Positions 1-3,781 of a DNA stretch of 23,196 nt are shown piece by piece. A program made the translations under genes and the position numbers. Location of the stretch: IMG/VR virus record IMGVR_UViG_3300042902_000053, positions 1-23,196 of that record. One strand, written 5' to 3'. Position 1 is the stretch's first letter. Every line of letters begins with the position of its first letter. Source of the stretch: a virus. The notes under the pieces were generated by a model that was not told the origin of the DNA, ran no database searches, and worked only from the letters and a program-made list of their open reading frames with translations.

Positions 1-792
1 CCTACACCTCAGTATTGGATATCAACAGACCAAAAAATGGAAGCCTTGACACTACCTGCAAAGCGTTGGGGTGTCAAGATGAGTGACATTCAATTTGATG
101 ACTATGTTGATTGGGACAAACCTCGTGCTAAACTAGAACAGTTACAGGTTAATTGTCCATTCAAGACTATCATCGTGGATTCTATTACATCCATAGGTGA
201 TGCTATGACTCGACAGGTTAGAAGACTCAAGATGCAGGACAATACAGGAAAGAAAATTGGTAATATTCCTGTATCTGGTTTTGAGGAATTTAATGCTGAA
301 TCAGCAGCCTTTCAAGAGCTTATTGCTCTATTGAAAGATATTCACAAGTTTCATGGTGTTCATGTCATTCTCGTTGCACATATCCTAGGTGCTCGTAAGG
401 ATAATGATGCAAACAAACTCACTCACCACTCGCGCATCATTGTAACTGGTGCGGAAAAAATCTCTGCTAAGATTGCAGCTTATATGACTGAAGTATATCA
501 CTTCAATATTAAGCCTGCGTTTGAAGCAGACAAGGAGGGTTCATATGCTTTGATGACAGTCCATACAGGTAATGATTATGCTAGAACATCATTACCACTA
601 CCACAGGAAATTGCGTTTAACAATGAGCCGTTATACGACCGTTTCGTATTACCGGCAATCAACAAACTAACGGCTGAGAAGCCAATAGAAAGGATTAAAA
701 CACCAACAACACAAAAATCTGACACACCAACACCAGAAGCTAGACAAACGTCTATCTTCACACCACCAACCACACAACCAACCACGTTTTAA
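1..792 (+). CDS. Sak4-like RecA-fold ATPase, 5' end outside window
   Basis: This frame is open from base 1, so the gene begins upstream; the ATG at 37 is internal. The visible part carries a Walker B-like strand (TIIVDSITSIGD, Asp at 178-180) and a later hydrophobic strand ending in HVILVAHI (361-384), the arrangement seen in phage RecA-like ATPases of the Sak4 single-strand annealing/recombination group. The Walker A loop would lie upstream of the window. The C-terminus (about 660-792) is a low-complexity Thr/Pro/Gln tail ending in PTTF, probably disordered and possibly a docking tail. The following DUF669-like gene is a common partner of Sak4 in phages, which supports a role in recombination-dependent replication in the host cytoplasm. 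A DnaB- or RadA-like ATPase is the alternative. The family is likely; the exact subgroup is inferred. Confidence 0.75.
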   Translation, partial: PTPQYWISTDQKMEALTLPAKRWGVKMSDIQFDDYVDWDKPRAKLEQLQVNCPFKTIIVDSITSIGDAMTRQVRRLKMQDNTGKKIGNIPVSGFEEFNAESAAFQELIALLKDIHKFHGVHVILVAHILGARKDNDANKLTHHSRIIVTGAEKISAKIAAYMTEVYHFNIKPAFEADKEGSYALMTVHTGNDYARTSLPLPQEIAFNNEPLYDRFVLPAINKLTAEKPIERIKTPTTQKSDTPTPEARQTSIFTPPTTQPTTF

Positions 793-818
793 CAGTGACA
801 AACTAGGAGTGCAGACCA

Positions 819-1235
819 ATGCCAGTTATTAGTTTTAGTCAGCGCGACCTGATGCGTGGAAAGATTATCACCCCTGCATGGTATAGGGTGAAAATCGACG
901 CTATAGGTGAAGCCCCCGCGAAACAGTCTGAAAAGGGGCCATCTACTAACTATCCCGTTGAAGCTACTGTTATGTTCAATGGTGATACGGGGGACACTGA
1001 GTTTGCTGGTGTTCCTTTGGATTGGAATTTCAATAGCAAGGCTATTGGTTTTGCTGTTGGATTTCTACAGTCTTTCGGTGTAGATGTTCAGGCTGGAACT
1101 CGCTTTGACCTGAAGTCTGCCGAAGGTAGGGAAGTCGATGTTTTCGTAGAGAATGACCAGTGGCAGGGACGCCTTGTGAATCGTGTTAATCACAAGTATC
1201 GTGCCATTCGTGCAGAAGTTACTGCTATGGTTTAG
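819..1235 (+). CDS. DUF669-like putative ssDNA-binding protein
   Basis: A 138-residue protein with a good ribosome binding site (AGGAG at 805-809). It is beta-rich, with a segment after residue 60 (FAGVPLDWNFNSKAIGFAVGFLQSFG) followed by a basic C-terminal strand region (GRLVNRVNHKYRAI). Proteins of this size and pattern directly downstream of Sak4-type ATPases are usually annotated DUF669 and are thought to act as OB-like single-strand DNA-binding partners. Here the gene lies 26 nt after the ATPase and is presumably co-transcribed. The DNA-binding role is inferred from context and family recall; no catalytic motif is present. Confidence 0.6.
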   Translation: MPVISFSQRDLMRGKIITPAWYRVKIDAIGEAPAKQSEKGPSTNYPVEATVMFNGDTGDTEFAGVPLDWNFNSKAIGFAVGFLQSFGVDVQAGTRFDLKSAEGREVDVFVENDQWQGRLVNRVNHKYRAIRAEVTAMV

Positions 1236-1388
1236 TTATTAACTACCTGTCAATCATGCAGCTAAGCCTATAACCTGCATGGTAGCTGTAGGCTTAACCA
1301 CTAGGCCAGTGGGGAGAGTGCTTAGAAATGAATGTGTGGATAAAGTGGCCCACACTGACAGGTGCATAATCTAACTATGGAGACTAAC
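1236..1388 (+). promoter_or_regulatory. Candidate structured RNA / 5' leader with nested inverted repeats
   Basis: This gap between genes holds several perfect inverted repeats. An outer 8-bp stem pairs 1245-1252 (ACCTGTCA) with 1356-1363 (TGACAGGT). Inside it, TAAGCCTA 1263-1270 pairs with TAGGCTTA 1289-1296. ATGCAG 1256-1261 can pair with CTGCAT 1275-1280, which together with the previous helix makes an H-type pseudoknot. CCACT 1298-1302 pairs with AGTGG 1308-1312. GTGTGG 1334-1339 pairs with CCACAC 1350-1355 and abuts the outer stem, so the two could stack. A competing helix CAGCTA 1259-1264 / TAGCTG 1283-1288 excludes part of the pseudoknot. It matches no riboswitch, tRNA or ribozyme class I recognise. 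The pairings are seen directly; a functional RNA is inferred. Confidence 0.45.
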
Positions 1389-1586
1389 ATGGCTACATTA
1401 CGTATTCAATTGCGTATCAAGTGTGATAGAACTATTGAAAAGGGTGAAATTCTACAACTCAATCCAGACGAGGTTTATACCAAAGCTGGATATAATTATG
1501 ACACTATTCTAATGATTGAAACAACTATTAACCCAATTCCTACGCCAAAGGAATATCAGAAAGCTGTGGAATCACTATCAGAATAG
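1389..1586 (+). CDS. Small hypothetical protein (65 aa)
   Basis: I chose the ATG at 1389 because GGAG lies at 1379-1382. The in-frame ATG at 1362 falls inside the structured leader and has no good ribosome binding site. The product is a small soluble protein beginning MATLRIQLRIKC, with beta-prone N-terminal strands and no transmembrane segment or recognisable domain. Its stop codon lies in the left arm of an 8-bp hairpin (1580-1600). It sits between replication genes, so an early accessory role is plausible, but the function is unknown. Confidence 0.6.
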   Translation: MATLRIQLRIKCDRTIEKGEILQLNPDEVYTKAGYNYDTILMIETTINPIPTPKEYQKAVESLSE

Positions 1587-1600
1587 CTTAATGCTATTCT
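1580..1600 (+). repeat. 8-bp perfect hairpin overlapping a stop codon
   Basis: AGAATAGC (1580-1587) and GCTATTCT (1593-1600) form an 8-bp stem with the 5-nt loop TTAAT. The stop codon of the 65-aa gene lies in the left arm. No T-run follows, so it is a poor intrinsic terminator. An mRNA-processing or 3'-stabilising hairpin is more likely. A smaller hairpin (TTCTA 1609-1613 / TAGAA 1618-1622) lies just before the next ribosome binding site. Confidence 0.5.
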
Positions 1601-1637
1601 AATCAAAGTTCTAAATGTAGAAATTAGGAGAATTGAA

Positions 1638-1772
1638 ATGTTTGATACACCTAAGAAAGAAGAACTCGAAGAAACAGTGGATATGGATGAAGTATCCAAA
1701 TCTGATGAAACTCTTGACGAAGCTGAGGTTGACGAGGATTTGGACCCCGAACCTGACGACGTTGTAGAGTAA
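1638..1772 (+). CDS. Very acidic 44-residue protein
   Basis: A short gene with a strong ribosome binding site (AGGAG 1626-1630, 7 nt before ATG) and a TAA stop at 1770-1772. It starts MFDTPKKEELEE and ends PDDVVE. By my count 21 of 44 residues are Asp or Glu and only 3 are Lys, a net charge near -18, with no aromatic core beyond Phe2. Such a protein is probably disordered or an acidic mimic; small phage proteins of this charge can bind host nucleic-acid-binding proteins. That role is only a possibility. The clean ribosome binding site and the spacing from its neighbours support a real gene. Confidence 0.6.
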   Translation: MFDTPKKEELEETVDMDEVSKSDETLDEAEVDEDLDPEPDDVVE

Positions 1773-1806
1773 CAAACTCATTAGCATAATCGGAAATATA
1801 TCTGTG

Positions 1807-1835
1807 TTATCTTTCACTGGGAGGGTGAGAGATAA
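1807..1835 (+). repeat. 11-bp stem-loop in intergenic region
   Basis: TTATCTTTCAC (1807-1817) pairs with GTGAGAGATAA (1825-1835) around a 7-nt loop, with one G-T wobble. TAAAAG follows instead of a T-run, so it is not a classical intrinsic terminator on the + strand. It lies between the acidic gene and the next small gene, in the same hairpin-rich stretch. Confidence 0.5.
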
Positions 1836-1874
1836 TAAAAGCCTAAAAGAGGCCAAAAGGTTATGCTGATGATA

Positions 1875-1946
1875 GGGTATCCTTCTGACGTGCTGATAAG
1901 TATGATAACTTACGGACGTAAAATACTAGAAGGATACCCGCTTTTT
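1875..1946 (+). terminator. Long stem-loop with T-run: attenuator- or terminator-like
   Basis: A perfect 12-bp inverted repeat pairs GGGTATCCTTCT (1875-1886) with AGAAGGATACCC (1928-1939), followed at once by GCTTTTT (1940-1946). The 41-nt interior holds its own hairpin (TAAGT 1897-1901 / ACTTA 1908-1912) and an ACGT 1888-1891 / ACGT 1916-1919 pairing, so the whole could fold into one long interrupted rod. The stem plus T-run is what an intrinsic terminator or attenuator looks like, but the loop is large. It lies 16 nt before the ATG at 1962, so it may act as a leader element. Pairing is seen; function is inferred. Confidence 0.45.
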
Positions 1947-1961
1947 ACTGGGATAACTACT

Positions 1962-2144
1962 ATGAAAGATAAACGGATTGAAGAAATATGGAATGAAATA
2001 GAAGATACTGAACCAGATATCTCTACAGAGAGATTGATGGCTATGACTGTAGAGCGAATTAACATGGAGACAGGTAAAGAATTTAATTGTGGAGATGTTG
2101 CCGAAGCACTCTACAGACTTCATATAAAAAAGAAGGATAAATAA
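1962..2144 (+). CDS. Small hypothetical protein (60 aa)
   Basis: Begins MKDKRIEEIWNEIED and is mostly charged helix, with a C-terminal basic end (IKKKDK). An in-frame ATG at 1863 would add 33 residues, but that stretch is occupied by the perfect 12-bp inverted repeat and T-run, so I take 1962 as the start. The ribosome binding site is weak (GGGA around 1950-1953). It looks like a small soluble helical protein of unknown function, one base before the cold-shock gene. If the upstream start is used, the inverted repeat would be inside the gene. Confidence 0.5.
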   Translation: MKDKRIEEIWNEIEDTEPDISTERLMAMTVERINMETGKEFNCGDVAEALYRLHIKKKDK

Positions 2145-2145
2145 A

Positions 2146-2424
2146 ATGTCCACCGAATCCGAAACTACTACAGTAGTAGAGGAAAGCCGAATTAAAGGAA
2201 AGATTACCAAAGTATCTGATGGAGGATGGGGCTTTATATCTTCTAAAGATATTAAGTTTACGCGTATCTTCTTTCATTGGACCTCACTGAAACAAGATAC
2301 TCTCCGGTTTCAGGAACTAAAAAATGGAATGAAGGTAGAGTTTACGCCGGTTGAATTTGAAGGAAAGGGCTGGCGTGCTATTAAGATACAGGTGATTCCT
2401 GATGAACCGTCGCCAGCTACTTAA
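2146..2424 (+). CDS. Cold-shock-domain nucleic acid-binding protein
   Basis: A 92-residue protein with a single OB-fold cold-shock domain at about residues 16-86. The RNP1-like motif is GGWGFI (26-31, where KGFGFI is typical) and the RNP2-like motif is IFFHW (41-45, where VFVHF is typical). The C-terminal pattern L..GM.VEF....G.GWRAI fits the last strands of the domain. Such proteins bind single-stranded RNA or DNA and melt RNA secondary structure. An acidic N-terminal tail precedes the domain. The ribosome binding site is AAGGA at 2133-2137. It follows a hairpin-rich leader stretch, so an RNA-chaperone role on the phage's own transcripts is possible, but this is inference. Confidence 0.8.
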   Translation: MSTESETTTVVEESRIKGKITKVSDGGWGFISSKDIKFTRIFFHWTSLKQDTLRFQELKNGMKVEFTPVEFEGKGWRAIKIQVIPDEPSPAT

Positions 2425-2638
2425 ACTCTTAGCTATGGGAGTAATAGGTCATGAATTAGACACTGACCGATTACTCTGGATACCAGGACAAAAGACTATC
2501 TTTTTGCCCTCTACTAGTATTACTGGTATATCTTGGTCGGAGATACTTAGGACAGAAATGGATAGATACGCGTCGAGAATTAATGAATTGTTTGAAAGAG
2601 ACTGTTTATTTTACGCAGCGTTAAAAAATGACATTTAG
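2402..2638 (+). CDS. Small protein with Tat-like N-terminus
   Basis: A 78-residue product starting MNRRQLLKLLAMGVIGHEL, an N-R-R-x-L-L-K motif plus a short hydrophobic stretch that resembles a twin-arginine signal. It continues with LLWIPGQKTIFLP. I recall short proteins with this RR-leader plus LLWxPG-K-IF pattern in other environmental phages, where they are of unknown function. The hydrophobic core is short and interrupted by His-Glu, so real export is uncertain. The gene overlaps the cold-shock gene by 23 nt and the next gene by 11 nt, consistent with translational coupling. Confidence 0.6.
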   Translation: MNRRQLLKLLAMGVIGHELDTDRLLWIPGQKTIFLPSTSITGISWSEILRTEMDRYASRINELFERDCLFYAALKNDI

Positions 2639-2870
2639 AGAACGCTACAATAGTGAATCTACATGGCACGGTAAGGTAGCCGTAATGGAAATCTTTCATC
2701 TCGCTATGTGTTTGCGAGAGAAGGGATGGACTATTACTAAAACTGCCGAACATTTTGGATGTAGTATCGGTCTTGTAAGTGAAAACCTGCGACTTGCTTA
2801 TGCAATACATGAACATCCTAAGATTTTAGGCTGTGAATCGCGACAGTTAGCTTTAAAGAAGATAAAATGA
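2628..2870 (+). CDS. Helix-turn-helix protein, putative regulator
   Basis: An 80-residue protein with a clear helix-turn-helix-like segment at about residues 33-58 (GWTITKTAEHFGCSIGLVSE): first helix around KTAEHFG, turn at CS, recognition helix IGLVSENLRLAYAI. The pattern resembles ParB/KorB-like or resolvase-type motifs. No dimerisation or effector domain is evident. It overlaps the previous gene by 11 nt and probably binds DNA, as an early-gene regulator or replication accessory. The target is not visible; the inverted repeats at 1236-1940 are candidate sites, but that is speculative. Confidence 0.65.
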   Translation: MTFRERYNSESTWHGKVAVMEIFHLAMCLREKGWTITKTAEHFGCSIGLVSENLRLAYAIHEHPKILGCESRQLALKKIK

Positions 2871-2882
2871 TAGGAAAAACAC

Positions 2883-3365
2883 ATGAAACTTGAACCAGAT
2901 GTTAAGCAGACTATTCTAGAATTTGCTCGTGAGTTTCCAATTCCATCAGGTGAGGTTGCCTGTCAAAATTGGACACATAGGTTATGTCAACAATTAAAGT
3001 ATTCTCATCCTGCTAATAATTGGGGACATAAGAGTGCAGGTATGGGACGGCCACATTCTAAGGATACAATTGCTATTCAGTATCCTTTTACTGGATGGGA
3101 TATTCTCATTGGTGCTGGGGCTATTAATCCTATTCTAGATGTTAATGCAGATAGTATAGACTTAACAGGACAGGTTTTTGAATTTGTTGAAGCTAATAAC
3201 TATCTTGGAGATATAGTTAGTCCACCTATTCCTCCAATTCCTCCAATTCCTGAACCTCCTATAAGTGTAGAGGAAAAACTAGACCAAATTATTGAAATGA
3301 TACGAACATTTCATGATGAAGAAATGGAAGCTATCATAAAAGATAGAATCACTAGGATGGCATAA
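2883..3365 (+). CDS. Phage protein with GRPHSKDTIA motif and proline-rich linker
   Basis: A 160-residue protein. Residues 1-110 form a globular domain with SAGMGRPHSKDTIAIQ and GWDILIGAGA, and then LTGQVFEFV. I recall this combination in uncharacterised proteins of environmental phages but know no function. A proline-rich linker at about 113-127 (PPIPPIPPIPEPP, from 9-bp DNA repeats) joins it to a C-terminal helix (SVEEKLDQIIEMIRTFHDEEMEAII) that could form a coiled coil. Ribosome binding site AGGAAAA precedes the ATG. The globular domain, linker and coiled coil suggest an oligomeric binding protein; nothing more can be said. Confidence 0.6.
   Translation: MKLEPDVKQTILEFAREFPIPSGEVACQNWTHRLCQQLKYSHPANNWGHKSAGMGRPHSKDTIAIQYPFTGWDILIGAGAINPILDVNADSIDLTGQVFEFVEANNYLGDIVSPPIPPIPPIPEPPISVEEKLDQIIEMIRTFHDEEMEAIIKDRITRMA
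3231..3248 (+). repeat. Tandem 9-bp repeat coding Pro-Pro-Ile
   Basis: CCTCCAATT occurs twice in tandem (3231-3239 and 3240-3248), preceded by a diverged copy at 3222-3230. It encodes the PPI repeats of the linker in the 160-residue protein and could vary in copy number by slippage. Confidence 0.6.
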
Positions 3366-3565
3366 TGGCTGAAATATGGAAACCTCAATCATGGGATGTT
3401 TTAGAATACTGGGTTAGCACTATATTAGATGAAGCCTCGGATTTATTGAATCACTGGGAGGCTTCATTCATAGAAGATATGGAGGTTAAAGTTATCAATA
3501 AGTGGCCTTTAACTAAAGCACAACAAGATAAACTCGAATCTATTTACGCGGAGAAAACAAAATGA
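3365..3565 (+). CDS. Small hypothetical protein (66 aa)
   Basis: Begins MAEIWKPQSWDVLEYWV; its ATG overlaps the preceding stop by one base (TAATG), and its own TGA overlaps the next ATG. The N-terminal two thirds are acidic and Trp-rich. The C-terminus (NKWPLTKAQQDKLESIYAEK) matches a pattern I recall from small phage proteins, LTxxQxxxLxxIYxK, whose role is unknown. It is likely a soluble helical protein. The tight coupling to its neighbours supports a real gene. Confidence 0.6.
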   Translation: MAEIWKPQSWDVLEYWVSTILDEASDLLNHWEASFIEDMEVKVINKWPLTKAQQDKLESIYAEKTK

Positions 3566-3780
3566 ATATCGAACAGATTTTCACGTATCACAAGCCTTTT
3601 GGAACACAGCCAATGCGATATGAAGGAATTCGCACAGCAGCAAAGGTGCTTGCTGAGATTATAGTAGATAATTGCCCAGATAGTAGAGAGCGTTCAGTAG
3701 CTCTTACTAATTTACAGCAAGCAGTTATGTGGGCTAATGCTTCTATTGCTATTAACGAAGAAGATATTAGTGGAATGTAA
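3562..3780 (+). CDS. Putative Acb2/Tad1-like nucleotide-signal sponge
   Basis: A 72-residue protein with ribosome binding site GGAG at 3550-3553. After FTYHKPFGTQPMRYEGIRTAAKV comes the block PDSRERSVALTNLQQAVMWA (39-58) continuing NASIAIN. This pattern, RYxxIRxxAKxLA...CPDSREkSxAxTxLxxAVMWANASIA, is what I associate with the Acb2/Tad1 helical-hairpin family. Characterised members of that family bind cyclic oligonucleotides (Acb2, against CBASS) or gcADPR signals (Tad1, against Thoeris) and block immune effectors. No enzyme motif is present, consistent with a sponge. It lies between small accessory genes and the polymerase and so would be made early, as suits a counter-defence protein. Family assignment is from memory and the ligand cannot be predicted. 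Confidence 0.65.
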   Translation: MNIEQIFTYHKPFGTQPMRYEGIRTAAKVLAEIIVDNCPDSRERSVALTNLQQAVMWANASIAINEEDISGM

Positions 3781-3781
3781 A

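Noticed and set aside
1245-1363. Structured region read as a tRNA or tmRNA
   Set aside because: There is no T-arm sequence, no CCA end and no anticodon arm in the right place; the stem lengths do not fit.
1355-1380. Sigma-70-like -35 box CTGACA at 1355-1360
   Set aside because: No -10 hexamer lies at proper spacing; CATAAT at 1366 is too close, so a promoter is not supported.
1362-1388. Upstream start ATG at 1362 for the 65-residue gene
   Set aside because: It lies inside the outer stem of the RNA candidate and lacks a ribosome binding site, while 1389 has GGAG at good spacing.
1863-1880. CTGATGA at 1866-1872 resembling the hammerhead ribozyme core
   Set aside because: No GAAA follows a suitable stem II; the next strong stem ends in GCTTTTT instead, and the remaining core is absent.
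3737-3781. Leu-rich N-terminal extension of the DNA polymerase
   Set aside because: It lies wholly within the preceding gene and the ATG at 3782 gives a normal start before the GEAP motif.
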